Positions 21,399 through 33,520 of a stretch of 64,000 bases of DNA are shown piece by piece. A program made the position numbers and the translations under genes. Every line of letters begins with the position of its first letter. Position 1 is the first letter of the stretch. Below the pieces are notes generated by a model that had not been told where the DNA came from, did no database searches, and was given only the letters and a program-made list of their open reading frames with translations. Source of the DNA: Dastarcus helophoroides (taxonomy: Eukaryota > Arthropoda > Insecta > Coleoptera > Bothrideridae); contig CM053329.1 in the NCBI GenBank assembly GCA_028583605.1, positions 4,650,001 to 4,714,000 on the forward strand. Reading direction: 5' to 3'.

Positions 21399-24248
21399 AT
21401 ATTAAAAAATGAAAGCTGCATTCACAAACAGCAAAAAATGCAAAGTTAAAAAGTTAAGATTGCTATAGTATCCGTTATTTATAACTTTTATTAAGGTTAT
21501 TTTCTTCTAAGACTTATGTTTCGCAACATACTGTATAAATGTTTGGAGTGCATAGACCTATGGATTTGAACATTTATCAGATTCAGATTTTGGGAATCAA
21601 AGACTAGTTTCGATCTTGTTAGTCTTTTGCCATACCCAGAGAGAACTGCAGCATTGCAATCTAGGTCGTTTTCTATTTACTCGAAGCTTGTTGTAGTTAT
21701 TCCACAGTTTCCAGTGACTGGTAGGTGGCCCTACAACACATAGATGAAGTCTACTAACTAATAATTAGTGTATACTTATGAAACTCTTGTCATTTTCGAG
21801 TTGGGTATGCAAAACTGACGAGATCTAATAAGAACTGTACTACTAACTAATAATTAGTGTATACTTATGAAACACTTGTCAATTTCGAGTTGGATATGCC
21901 AAACTGACGAGATCTAATAAGAACAGTACAGGTAGAGTATTAAAGTTCTTTAAGCTTTTTCAAAGCGACCGTTCTGCCAAGCATAAGCGGATCGGTTATC
22001 GATTGTGGGTAGTTCCGTTATCTACGATCTGCTATTATTATGGATCTTGGGCCATAAAGCCTTGGCTCCTATTGCAATCCAGAATTTAAATCATATTTTA
22101 TTTGAGAAATAATGGTTATCAATATTTCTTAATTAATTCTATTTATTCAGGGATATTTCACTTTTAGGGCAAAGTATGTATGTATGCAGGTTAATTGTTC
22201 TAAAGTGCACCATAAAGCAAAATTTTTAGAAAAATGACAGTTACATAAATGGTGTACTTACGTTATTTCTATTTTCGCAGTGTTTAACGAATGGAAGACG
22301 TACCTGAAAAATAAAAATACCGATTATTTATTTATTATTTTGTTTTGATTAATATTATTTTTATTTGACCATTTAATATTATTTTGCCGTTTTCAGATAA
22401 TTTGCTGCAAAATTTTAAACCAAATAATAACTAAACAATTCACAAAACTAAAACTTATCTATTATATTTATTGAGAATTAAGCACTGTTCAAGCAGGATA
22501 TTAGGAGTTGGCTTATAGTTGGAAATTGAAGCTTGCACATATTTCGCTAGGAATTAATATCTAATAATTGTTGTAATTTATATACGGAAGCGTAATCTGC
22601 TCTAGCCAAGTTGAATTTTGCGAGGATAGACCGAGGAAATATTGACTTTGCCTAATTATACCGCATAATTTCCGTTTATATCAATATTGGATTGCGCTGC
22701 GCAAGTTGCATGTTATAATTCTCCAATTACCTGCTTTGAGTTTTACTTATCTACCAGCAAAGCACCCAACTTATTGATCTGTGATAACCTTTAAAAGTCT
22801 GAACCTGACAAATCTAAGCCCAAAAGTGAAATAAGACTTATTAGACGGGGTATTCTGTGTTAATAAGAGGCTTTGTTTTCGTAATGTTACTCTAATTGGA
22901 TAATATTCAGCTGAGAATACGCGGTGGTGTTTTAGCAAATGATGCTTGTATAATCTGAAACGCAAATGACAAATGAATAGCTGTGCGGATCGTTTGTTAT
23001 GGTTGTCACTCGAATTTGCAAAGAAAAATGGCTCGGGAAATCGTTACAACTTGGGAAGGTTCAAACGGTGAAATGCGTCAGGAAGAGCAGCTGTAAACAA
23101 ACTTTTGCGGCAAACTTTGAGCAAGCTCTCAAATCATGGGATGTGAGTGCATTAGCTTGATAGTTTGTTGTGTAACGCCTCGAAGTACGCTTTACACCTT
23201 ACAAAATATCTGGGTCCGTTTATCAAAGAAGCATGTTGGTTAACTTCAAACGAAAGAAGTAGTTTGGAATAAAGATCGGATAAAGTTTATTTATCGGGGT
23301 AACTATTACAATTCAGAATTATACGAATTTTCCATTTTTAATGTAATTCCCAGAATCCATCTCGTTTATTGCAAGACCTTCTTCTTATTATAACATGTAT
23401 AATACAGCTTTGTAAAAGACCATTAAGTAGAGTTTCAACATTTTAATGCATATGTATCGAAATATTAACACATTTTCCCTACAGATTGGTTTTTGCAATT
23501 TATCAGTCTGTATTTTCATAAAATCTTCAATGAATATGATAATCTAGAAAATATTTTGCATAATCAGTGACTGATAATTTCAGTGTAATGAAAAATGCAA
23601 TATAAAAATCAACTGCGGCAGACGTTAATAAATATTTTGTGTTTGTCCACTGAAATCCAAAGTTGGATTGGAAAGAAAAAGACTTATTTGTTATACATAA
23701 TCGTCCTCAAGACTCTAGAGCACTAGGGTCCAACCAAATTTTAACTTTGATTGAGCAAATTAAAATCTCAAAATTTCAGGTGACTTTGTGGATCGAATGG
23801 CAAAACATGAAAACTAAAAAGAAAATATAAACAAAATAAAACACCACCAAATTTTTTCATTCCCATGTTTCTAATTCTAGAATCAGAATCTTATAAGTGA
23901 TTAAAATAAAATAACAATGGGCAGTTATAGGGACTGCTGACAACTAAAAACTTAAAACTATGATACAAAGTGTTTTTTTATTTTCAAATTGTAATATCAA
24001 AAATAAAAATTTCATAATTCTTAAATTAAAATTGTTATTTCTAGTTTTTATATCTTTTACATTTGCATACAATCTAGTCCTTGATCTTGTCTATTTTGGG
24101 TTAATAAATATTAAAAAAACTGTGACAGATCTAAATTTTATATTTGCATAGCAAATTACAATATATTTCATATAAATATGTTTGTGGGGTGGCAAATTAG
24201 CGGGTATCGGATAATCGAAATTGGGAATGAATTCGGATTAGCGAGGTT
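21399..24248. other. No gene recognised, apart from an 89-bp tandem duplication
   Basis: AT-rich sequence with only short open frames that look random. No TIR pair or RNA gene was seen. Confidence 0.45.
21751..21928 (+). repeat. Tandem duplication, 2 x 89 bp
   Basis: The unit beginning CTACTAACTAATAATTAG starts at 21751 and again at 21840. By eye the copies differ at five positions. Each unit contains GACGAGATCTAATAAGAAC. It is noncoding and probably a simple local duplication. Confidence 0.9.
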
Positions 24249-24373
24249 CGGATTAGCGGGGTGTCAGATTACGGAAATTATGCTGTAATTTGAAAAAACT
24301 GCAATTTTGTTAAAATCTTCCATATTTTCGAATTACGGTTTCATATCGGTAATCTGACACCTTCGGTAATCCG
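24249..24373. repeat. Small inverted repeat with pogo-like phrases
   Basis: CGGATTAGCGGGGTGTCAGA (24249) pairs with TCTGACACCTTCGGTAATCCG, less one base, ending at 24373. Further CGGATTA/GGATAATCG phrases occur just upstream (24208-24240). Sequences of this type (cGGATAATCcG) resemble TIRs of pogo/Tigger elements, so this may be a MITE of that group. Confidence 0.55.
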
Positions 24374-26341
24374 GTGTTAATTTCAAAAGCCATCGAAAAA
24401 CAACACCATAAAATTTCAAATTTTTTAACAAAGTTGAAATTTAAAGCTCCAAAATGTTCCTAATATAGGTACATGTACCTACGAGGCCCTAGAGCATGTC
24501 GGTAGTTCAAATTAACGTTATTAGTAACGCGAAACCACTTTAACTAGGAACCAAGAAACCAATCCAACAGAAAAATGATATGAAACCTAACACTTCGTTT
24601 CTTCCTCTTCTTCGTCTTTTGCAAAGGTTGATAAAGTGAGTCAACAGTTGCCGCGAGCTATGAGAAGTTATCGAGGGTTAGGGGTTGGTGTACTAGAGTT
24701 TACGATTTATAAGTATTATATCACCTATGACCACTAAGATCACAATTTAAGAACTAGAGGCTTGTTTTTTTGAAGTATAGCTTAAACTACCCTCAAATAA
24801 AAGAAAACATTTAGGCTTAGAGATTCATTGGCTATCTTAGAATGAAATTTCAATTATTTAGATTGTAGTTTTTCTCTTCTATAAAAATAAATTAATAAAC
24901 TTGGTATTATTAGCAGAACTTGATCTAAAAGTTTATAACGTCGTTTTATGATAGCGTCGTGAAAAAGTGCCATTACATTGAGTTGTTATTTCCAGGGTTT
25001 CCTGCGATACAGCAAGGTATTAAATGACACGCATTTTACGTCTTCTCTTGCGAATGATGATATTTCCGCCATCTCTCTAATGTTTTTGACCCTAATACAC
25101 CGCCATTTACCTTTTGCTAGATTTAAAACGGAGGGAAAACTGGATAATTAAATAAATTATTTCAGTGTCGAATTAAGGTCGTATTTCGAGAGCCATCGCT
25201 TTCCTGTCGTTTTCCCGCTAAATAATAACCCTCATAAATCATCCCCGTATCATTGTCGATGATTTGGAGTTTTGATTGACTTGTGCCCATTTCCGTTCTT
25301 TGGGGATTCGAATGTTGTGCAATAAATAATATTGGGTGAAATCCCATATTAACAGGGGCTAGCTAATTGTGCGCAGATTGCCACATAACATGAAGCAGTA
25401 TTCCATAGAGATTCTAACGGTTTTCATACCAGGAAACGTCGTGGATGTTCTTGTTCAATTATTAGTTAAGTCCAAAATATGCAGCTGCTTCGGAGAGAAT
25501 GGTTCGCAAAGAGCGGCACAATCCAATTATATCAGGTTTGAGGCTTCGACAGTTTAACATAATTAGAATTAAACTTGTTCCATTAAATGTTACCTACACT
25601 TGTTACAGTTGGAAATTTCCTGTTTCGCAGTGTCAATTACTAATATTGATATTTTTAACCCTTACTTTGTGGAATTGTTCATTCGGTGTTTTGAAGAGCA
25701 AGTATCAGCTGAGAATGTTGCTTTTAAAATACAAATTATTTCTTTTCAATTATTCGATCTGGCTCACTTATAACGCAGCTTTCCGAGTCCTAATAATGTC
25801 AAATGTTCAGAGGCGAAATTAAAATATACTGTAAAGGCACGTTTTCCCTTTTATTACTTACTTTTCGGGGCACTTAGGAAATGCAATAAACTTACTTGCA
25901 CAGGAGCATTTTTAATAATTTGGATCTAGTAGCGAATCCCACTCCAAAGTACATTTGCGAATAACAACGATTTCATGCAAATTGTTCTTAATTGAGTTAC
26001 CACGAAAAAGTGGAGATAATTCGAATTATGAAGTCATTAATTTTTTACCAAATTAACACACAGTCGGGAAGAGTAAATTCCCATTACAGTTTAAAGGAAA
26101 ATATTTTAATTCTACGTGACAACCTAGGTTCAATTTACGTAGTATTTAATTTGTATATGCCTCTGCAGCTACGCATTTGTTAAAGCACTTGTTTTAAGAG
26201 GTTATTTATTTTGAATCATATTAAACCCAAGAAAAAAATCAAGAAAATAATAGTTCCGTAATTGCAACAAATTAATACGACACTGACTGAGGCACCATTT
26301 CATTTGAAATAGTACCGCGTACCCATCTGCTATTTTATTGT
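24374..26341. other. No gene recognised
   Basis: Several open frames of 60-107 codons occur (the longest at 25499-25822) but are hydrophobic, low in complexity and lack motifs. No repeats with clear ends were found. Confidence 0.45.
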
Positions 26342-26923
26342 TAGAGAGCGGATTATATGCACAGCTTTTTCAACAAAATATGCGCATATAATATGCAGAT
26401 TTTGAACGAAATATGCATCGCAATTATAAAAGTATGCCCATTTATAGGCATTATATGCATAATAAATACAAAAAAATGGGTTCGATGTAAGTCAAACATT
26501 TGATAACTATTTAAAAAAGCTACATCACCATTCAATACTAATTCATTGCTATAAATCAGAAGTAATAATAAAGTTATATTTTCATTTAATACCTTATTAT
26601 CAACAATTGTCGGAATTAAAATTTCTTGATGCATATTATCTCAAAAATATAGATGTAAATAGAGCAGCTTGTGTTTCGAATTTTAATAGCGTTAGATACA
26701 TTTTAATTATCCATTTAATTTTTAACTTTTATACATACCAAAATTATATTAAAAATCAACCATTACACAAATTGTTAAGCTAATTTAAAATTGCTAGAAT
26801 TCGCATTTTATAATGAAAATTTTAGAGCCGCATTATTACTTCCGAATTAAGCATTAGTTGTTGGTGAAATTTTAAGCATTTAAATAAATATTCCTTCATA
26901 TTCTTTTAAATGAGGATAAAAAC

Positions 26924-27004
26924 ATGTCACTAAAAACGCCAAGAAAAAAGTTTTCACAAGAAGAGTTGCTTCAGTTGGTTTTAATTGTAAAAGAGGAGCA
27001 ATGA
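26924..27004 (+). CDS. Short open frame, possible transposase N-terminus remnant
   Basis: ATG followed by SLKTPRKKFSQEELLQLVL and a stop after 26 codons. A basic, helix-forming start placed 580 bp inside the left end of the element would suit the start of its transposase, but it matches nothing I can name. Could be chance. Confidence 0.15.
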   Translation: MSLKTPRKKFSQEELLQLVLIVKEEQ

Positions 27005-27658
27005 TAAGAATGTAATTTCTCTTAAAAAACATTGATCAAACTAAATTAAAAGCTTAAAATTTAATTCCTAAATAAAGGAGGAAATATATTTGTGTCTCCC
27101 ACTTTATAATATAATATGACTATATTATATGAGGCCAATATGTGCAATATTTGACCCTTTACAATATTTTTGTAGAATTGGCAAAATAAGGTCCCTGTCC
27201 CGTACTAACTCGAGATATAGTCGAAATCAGGTGTTTGCACTGCAAGAACTACAGGATTTTAATATAATGAAACGCAAGTGTTAAAATTACGGGATAAGAA
27301 ATGCGAATATGTATTAATAACAAGCATTGTTTATTTTTAAACCTGATTGTTGATTAATTGTTGGATAAGCAGTCTAGGAACTGGAGCTTCACCAGCCACG
27401 GCCACAATTTTGATACCAATCGTGTAGTTGCTCGTTGGACAAAAATTTTACCTGTGGAGTCCACGTTTTCAAAAAATAATGACCTTTAATTAAGGTAAAA
27501 TCTTATTTTAGTGTTGAACTTAACACTTTTTTTGCCGAATACCATAGAAATATGCCAAAATATGCAAAGTTATTAGAAATATACCAGAATCTTAGAAATC
27601 AGAAATCCTTGTCCCCTGAAACCAAGAAAGATTAAAAAACACAACAAAGGTTCCTCTA

Positions 27659-27690
27659 ACGCGTTTCGATAGCCAAGCTATCTTCAGAGA
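27659..27690 (-). ncRNA. Penelope-associated stem motif, hammerhead-like core
   Basis: On the minus strand it reads CTGAAGA, a stem GATAGC-TTG-GCTATC, then GAAACGCGTT. CUGANGA and GAAA flanking a short stem is the layout of a hammerhead ribozyme core, and such motifs are known from Penelope-like elements. The stem overlaps the GA of the first box, so catalytic competence is doubtful. Confidence 0.35.
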
Positions 27691-27722
27691 TATACTAAAA
27701 CCTAATCTTGAAATTTATAAAT

Positions 27723-27845
27723 TATAAATAATATTTGGATCGAACCCATTAACTTCAGCTATATGTTTAATTGATTCGGAAATATGTTGAAGACAATTAA
27801 ACATATAGCTGAAGTTAATGGGCTCGATCCAATTATTATTTATAA
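27723..27845. repeat. Inverted repeat, about 50-bp arms, beside the Penelope relic
   Basis: The left arm around AACCCATTAACTTCAGCTAT (27744) is the near-exact reverse complement of the right arm around ATAGCTGAAGTTAATGGG (27804). The right arm is also the 5' coding part of the Penelope relic (KHIAEVNGL-type reading), so the left arm is an inverted partial copy of the same element. The loop is about 20 nt. Confidence 0.8.
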
Positions 27846-28320
27846 AATTATTAATAAGAAAAAATTGAAATGTCAATTGGTAAATACTTTCCGTTGGAAC
27901 CCTCGCTTACATATGATTTAGGTGGAATTTTACGAAAACAGGACTTCCGGGTTGTTTACAATTCTAGCGGCAAATTAAATACGCTTTTGGGTAGTTTGAA
28001 CGGTAAAGCAGAGCAAACGGACAAGTCCGGTATTTACCAAATTTCCTGTAAAGATTATCCTCAAAAGTACGTCGAACAGGCTAGACGATGTCTTAAAATC
28101 CGACTGAAGGAGCATTTGGCTCAAGTGAGGTACGGAAGAACTGAGAAATCAAGTGTGGCTCGACATGCTTTTGTATTATATCATAGGAGAGATAATAATA
28201 TTGAACTGTTAGCCATCCATAAGGCTGGAGGCAACCTTATGAATGGTTGCGCTGGGTCTTTAGGCCACTCATCTCTGTTAAAAATAGTTACATGGTTCAT
28301 TACTAGAAATCGAATTATAT
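27794..28320 (+). pseudogene. Penelope-like element, GIY-YIG endonuclease relic
   Basis: The first frame from 27794 gives KHIAEVNGLDPIIIYKIINK, the linker after the reverse transcriptase. From 27870 a shifted frame of 150 codons gives FPLEPSLTYDLGGILRKQDF, FRVVYNSSGKLNTLLGSLNG and then the endonuclease: SGIYQISCKDYPQKYVEQ (the GIY and degenerate YIG motifs; the I-G of YIG reads V-E), ARRCLKIRLKEHLAQVRYG (the conserved R) and SSVARHAF. Penelope-like retroelements carry exactly this C-terminal GIY-YIG nuclease after their reverse transcriptase. The reverse transcriptase domain itself is missing, as is normal for 5'-truncated copies. The last 40 codons are shifted or rearranged. Inactive. Confidence 0.85.
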
Positions 28321-28369
28321 GAATGCAAAAATTCAAGCCAAATACTTGCACGAAAAGTGTCAAAACAGG

Positions 28370-31100
28370 TTTGATTCTAATTTGAACAAATTTGTTATTA
28401 ATTTCAATAATTTTGTTTCTAGTAAGAAGAAATTTTTTTCTAATTGAAATAGGTTTGCTTCCAATTTGTACAAATTTTCTGAGAGTTTGAACAAATTTGT
28501 TTCCAATTTTGAAAAACTTCTAGCATGTACGTACCAGATTTTCTCATAAAATTTGGTCTACAAATTTCAAAATTTTCTGTTAACATTTGTATTTCATTTT
28601 GAGGTGCTTTCCCGAAATTAGAGCATTTTTCTCAAAATTCTTGGTTTCCTATTAAAATTTTTAAACTCAAAGAACTCAAACATGTTTCTATAAATAAAAG
28701 GGAAATTAAATTCGAAGTAAAATAAAATAGAAATTTCTAGTAAAAAGAGTGAACACTTCAAAACAGGTATAATTTCTGGAAAAAACCCCTTTTCTCTTTT
28801 TTGCGATTTTAATCATGACATTCTCGACATTTCTCTTAAAATTTTCGAAGAAAAATTACATAATTTATAGGTTTTGTTCCAAATTTAATTTTAAAATTTT
28901 GACTTTATAAAAATTTTGTTTTTTCATTTCTCCGTTTATTGAAAACTTCGAATTCTTTTAAATCTTTCCTTTTTTTCAAAATAGAAATTTCAAAATTTGA
29001 CTTATTTTTAAATTTTGTTTGTTTTTGCTTTCGATTTTTTTGGTAGAATTTTACTTTTTTTAGAATTGTGATCTTAAAATTTCGACATATTTTCCAAAAA
29101 TTCAAGTTGAGATTTGAAAGTTTTTCATATATTTCGAGATGTATTGATTTTTTGAAAATTTCAACCTTTTTCAAAAATTTTGATTTTTTTTTAAATTTCG
29201 AATTTGAATATTTTTTTGAATATTTAAAATTCTTTTGAAATTTTTGTCCTTTTTTTGAAAGACTTCAAAATGTAGACTTTTTTCAAAATTATTTTAACTT
29301 TTAAAATTGCGCATTTAAAAAGTTCAAGTTTTCGAAATTTCAACTTGAATTTTCGATGTTTTTTTTTTATTTAGGACATTTTAAAATTTGTACTTTTTTT
29401 CAAAATTATTACTTTTTGAAATTTACATAAACAAATCGCATATCGTAACGTTACATAATACATCGTATTCAACATTTTCAAACATTGATTCTTTTTTAAA
29501 CTTTCTGTCTTTATTTCAAAAAATGAAAATTTTCATTTTTATTAATTTTTCCTTTCTAGGAATTTCGATTGTTTAAAAATATGGTTTTTTAATTTCGATA
29601 TTTTTTAATTATATTGAATTTTATAAAAATCTCATATTTTTGTCAAAATATAACATACTTCTAATCTCCATTTTTTCGAGAGTTTCGAGTTTTTTGATCA
29701 AAATTTTTATTTAAAAAAAAATGAAGGGATTCCAAAAAAAAAGAAGATTTTGCATGAAAACACCAAAAAGCAGAATTTTGACTTATTTTAAAATTTTGTT
29801 TTTTTGAATCTTTGGAAAACACTTATTTTAAGAGAAAGGATGAAAATTTCGAAAAAAAAATTAATATAGGGAAGAAAGTCGAAATTTCCAGAAAGTTTAA
29901 GAATTCAGTCAAAATTTCTAAACATTCGGGTTCTAAAAGATAAGAAATCTTTAGAAAAAAAACCTAATTAACGGAATTTTTTGACAAAAAAGGTGACATT
30001 ACAAGAAAAACCGTCAAAGTTTCGACGGTCGAATATTAAGAAAAAAATTCAAATTATCCAAAGCAAGTCAATTTTATGAAAAAGGCGAATTTTGGAGTAA
30101 AATAGAAATTTAAGAAAAAAGAACGATTCAAAATCCCAAAAAAGATGTAGTTTGAGCAAAAAGACGAAATTTTGTGAAAAAAAAAAGAAATTCCCAACAG
30201 AGAGTTAAATTTTGAAAAAAATAGTCCTTTGAGAATAGCTGCCGATGAAAAAAATAAATTCTAAACAGAAAAATCGAAATTTTAGGAAAAAGTCGAACCT
30301 CAAAAAAAGTTGAGATTTTTAGGATTATAAAGGATTGCGAAAAGAGGATTTTCAGAAAAATGTCAAAATTTTGAGAAAAAGACTTATTTCAAGAAAAAAA
30401 TCTAAACCTCTAAAAAAAATGTTGTTACAACAAAGTTAAATTTTAAGCAAAGATTTAAAATGTTATTCTAGCAGATAAAGAATTTCAAAAGGAATCTAAT
30501 GTTACAAAAATAACGAAATTTTGAGAAAAACCTTGAAATTCGGAAGGAAATTTTTGAGAGAATGTCACATTTTAAGAAAAGCGTCAAATTAAAACAAAGA
30601 TTAACTTCGAAAAGAAAAAAAACAACAGTTAAAAAAAGACGATTTCCGAAAAAAAAGTTTCTATAGGAAGTAAAATTTTGATAAATTCATGAAAAAAAAA
30701 TCATTTTGAAAACATCTATAAAAAAAGACGAATTTCGAGGAATAATATTATAATTTCCAAAAACAAAAAGAATTATAAATAGGAAAAACGAGAAAAATAA
30801 AAAAGATGTAAATTACCAGAAAAATATCGAAATTTCAAGGAAAAGGTTGAAATCCAATAAAAATTAAAAATGTCTTGGAGAATTCAATTTTGCTAGATTT
30901 TGAGGTAAAATGGGCCAATTTTGAAGAAAAGTCGAAATTTTCCGGTGGTTGAATATTTATTTTTTCTTGACAGTCAGAGGGAGACAAGTGATCCATCATG
31001 ACGTTAGAAAATGTCCAATATTGAGATAAATGTCAACATTTTGAGAAACAAGTTGGAAATTTTAGAAAACTAAATTTAAAAAAATCATGCTAAAAACCAA
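28370..31100. repeat. 2.7 kb low-complexity tract with a strand switch
   Basis: Degenerate phrases around AAATTTCGA and runs of A or T fill the region. From 28370 to about 29700 the plus strand is T-rich (ATTTTGACTTTTTTT, TTCGAATTTTTT). From about 29700 to 31100 it is A-rich (GAAATTTTGAGAAAAA, AAAAAGTCGAAATTT). The two halves therefore look like the same repeat in opposite orientation. Unit length is irregular, so it is not a clean satellite. No coding. Confidence 0.65.
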
Positions 31101-31390
31101 TATTTCAGAATTTGTGGCTTGGTTCCTTTCTACAAAAGACACAAAGACACAACATTTTAGAGCCTGGGCAATACCTTGAAATACTGGCATGTATGCGGAA
31201 AAAATGATTGTTAATCACAGTTGTTAAATGCTTTCCTGCATTAATAATGTGCGATAGAGTAGTAAAACTTCAGTTATTAAATACCCATTGAAAAATATTG
31301 TAAATGTAGCGCAAATATGCATCATCATTAGATTTTAGGTGAAATATGCAGCATATATAAATATGCAAATGCATATAATTCGGTCTCTAT

Positions 31391-32707
31391 TCATCATCAA
31401 TGCATTCATATTTTGATTTATGTACTGCTCTGTGTAAAATATTTTTATTGTTCTAGTGTTGCATTATTGACACATATTCATAATTTTATCAGGTTATTAT
31501 TATCATTTTATCATATTAGTTAGGCTAAGAGGTAAACTGTATAAAAGCAACGCAACTTTCTTCCACCAGGTTCAATTTCATACCAGCACTTACATACTTA
31601 CATCAATAATACAAAACGTTGTGGAAAATTGTGCTTTTAGCCTCAATTTTCCGATATAATTTGAAGTTTATGACATGAAAGAACATTTCAACCGAACGAA
31701 CTATTGGCGCGGTATTAAAGACGGGGCAAGAGATCGTTGAAAGAGTTTTCCCAGCTCACCTGACACGACAAGCTCAAACAGTGGGACAATAATGCAGTGC
31801 TGAAATTTTAGTGTTAGTGTAAAAGCATTTGTAAAACGATTCATGCTGTTTTAAGGGCGTCAACACGTAGGCCATAGAAGTCACAATTCATCGCATTATA
31901 CGATCGTAAATCTCAAGGAGCTCCATGATCCCGAAGTCCTTTATTCTGTAGAATGAATTGAATTTATTGTAGTTTCATTGCTGATACATTGTATATATAA
32001 AAATCCGGCGGGTTTTGCGTTGAAATGGAGGGTTGTGGGATCGGTTTTAGTGTATTTCAGCAGTCCTTAAAGGATTTTATTTTGTAAATTTCAGAAGGGA
32101 TTTAAGGTTTTGCAGTTTTACGACGAACTGGCCTAAATAAAATTTTTGTCTTGCTTTTATTTAAAATTTTATTTTCAGTTACCTAAGTAGACTTAACTGA
32201 ATACTAAATAAAAAAGTTCCATTTTAATTTTAACAGAAAGGTCATTTAAAGATATCTGAAGAAACAAAATGATTGGGAATGCAAGTTTAGCCAACGAGCC
32301 AGATTGTTTTCAATATTGAAGGATAGCGTAACATACCAACAAAATATTCCATATACTTCGTCGTGAGGTGCTGTTGACGTAAAAAAAATCTAAGTAATCC
32401 ATTAGCAGATCGATTCATTCCGTACTTTCCCTCAGGCTACTCTGCAACTTAAATTGAAGTCGTTCATAAGATATACGAATATTTTTTCCTCCAAACATAA
32501 ATATGCCTTTTTAATTCAAAAAGTAACCTTTTTTTTTAAGGTATAAACTTCTCCTGTTTGGAATAAGTTTTCTCATGAGTAAATTATTACCTAATTAGCG
32601 TCGACAAATTAGCAAAAAATATTAACAAAATTGTAAATCTTCAATGGAGTTTAGCTTTATTATTGATTACGCGCAGGATATTCAGTTACCATTTTTCATC
32701 TAAAGTT

Positions 32708-32747
<40 letters not shown>

Positions 32748-33520
32748 TTAAATCACAGCGCCTGCTGACATACGCTCGGTAAAAGCGTGCCAAGGGAAGT
32801 AAAGTGTTGGGGAAGTATAGGATTATCCTCAAGGATATTTCCCTCGAGTCCTTTGTTAACATGAGTTCTATATCGTACAATTCTGCTTGTTATCGTGGAA
32901 CCATCTGGCCAGTTGTAATATAGTATTTTTTTAATGACTTTGTCTAAGAATTCTTGGCTGCTTTAATGGCTATCTTTGTAACTTGTCAACATTTAAAAAC
33001 TTTGAATTAAGTTTCATGCTTTACCATGAAGAAAATCGTTTCTTGTCTCTTTGGGGTCAATAAAACCGGAAGGTTTGGTTGGTATTACATATGAAGCTTG
33101 CGAAGACAATGTTTCCATATTTGTGCATTGATATTCGTACTAAAATAAGATTATACATGTACAGTTCCTCTGATCTACAAGGGTTTCCAAGGTCAGTAGG
33201 TAGCAAGTATTTTCCAAGCATGGATCGTATTAAGGAGCATTTGAAGTATTCGATGGTTCTCCCATGGAATGATTCTTGAGATTCATATCCTCCAGTTTCT
33301 TAATGGCAGCTGCCAAATTTATTAGTCAAATATGACAATTTAACTCTGCCAAAATCATCGTATTCCTGAAGTAAAAAGAAATGTTGCAAACGATCAAATT
33401 GTGATAACCATTTAAAAACGATTTAATGGTATAAAATAAAGCAAACTGTAGGGTGTTTTTTTATTAACTTCGTCAAATTTTCTTGCCAAGCGAACCTCGG
33501 CACCATGTCATGATATATTA
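31391..33520. other. No gene recognised
   Basis: AT-rich sequence containing one AT microsatellite (32709-32746). Nothing protein-like or inverted was found. Confidence 0.45.
32709..32746. repeat. (AT)n microsatellite
   Basis: An uninterrupted run of about 18 AT units. Confidence 0.95.

Larger units (their letters stand above)
26342..31390. mobile_element. Probable 5 kb hAT-like element with ATATGC-rich ends
   Basis: TAGAGAGCGGATTATATGC (26342) is mirrored at the right end by GCATATAATTCGGTCTCTA (ending 31390), two mismatches in about 20 bp. TAGAG fits the hAT terminal consensus YARNG. Both subterminal regions are packed with ATATGCA/TGCATAT phrases over about 110 bp, a usual hAT arrangement. 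The flanking 8-mers agree at only 5 of 8 positions, so a duplication is not proven. No transposase is readable; the interior contains a Penelope relic and a long low-complexity tract, both probably later additions. Confidence 0.55.

Noticed and set aside
28905..29174. 89-codon lysine-rich frame on the minus strand
   Set aside because: Translation of the low-complexity tract, not a protein.
32709..32746. AT run as an origin or regulatory site
   Set aside because: A plain dinucleotide microsatellite with no supporting context.
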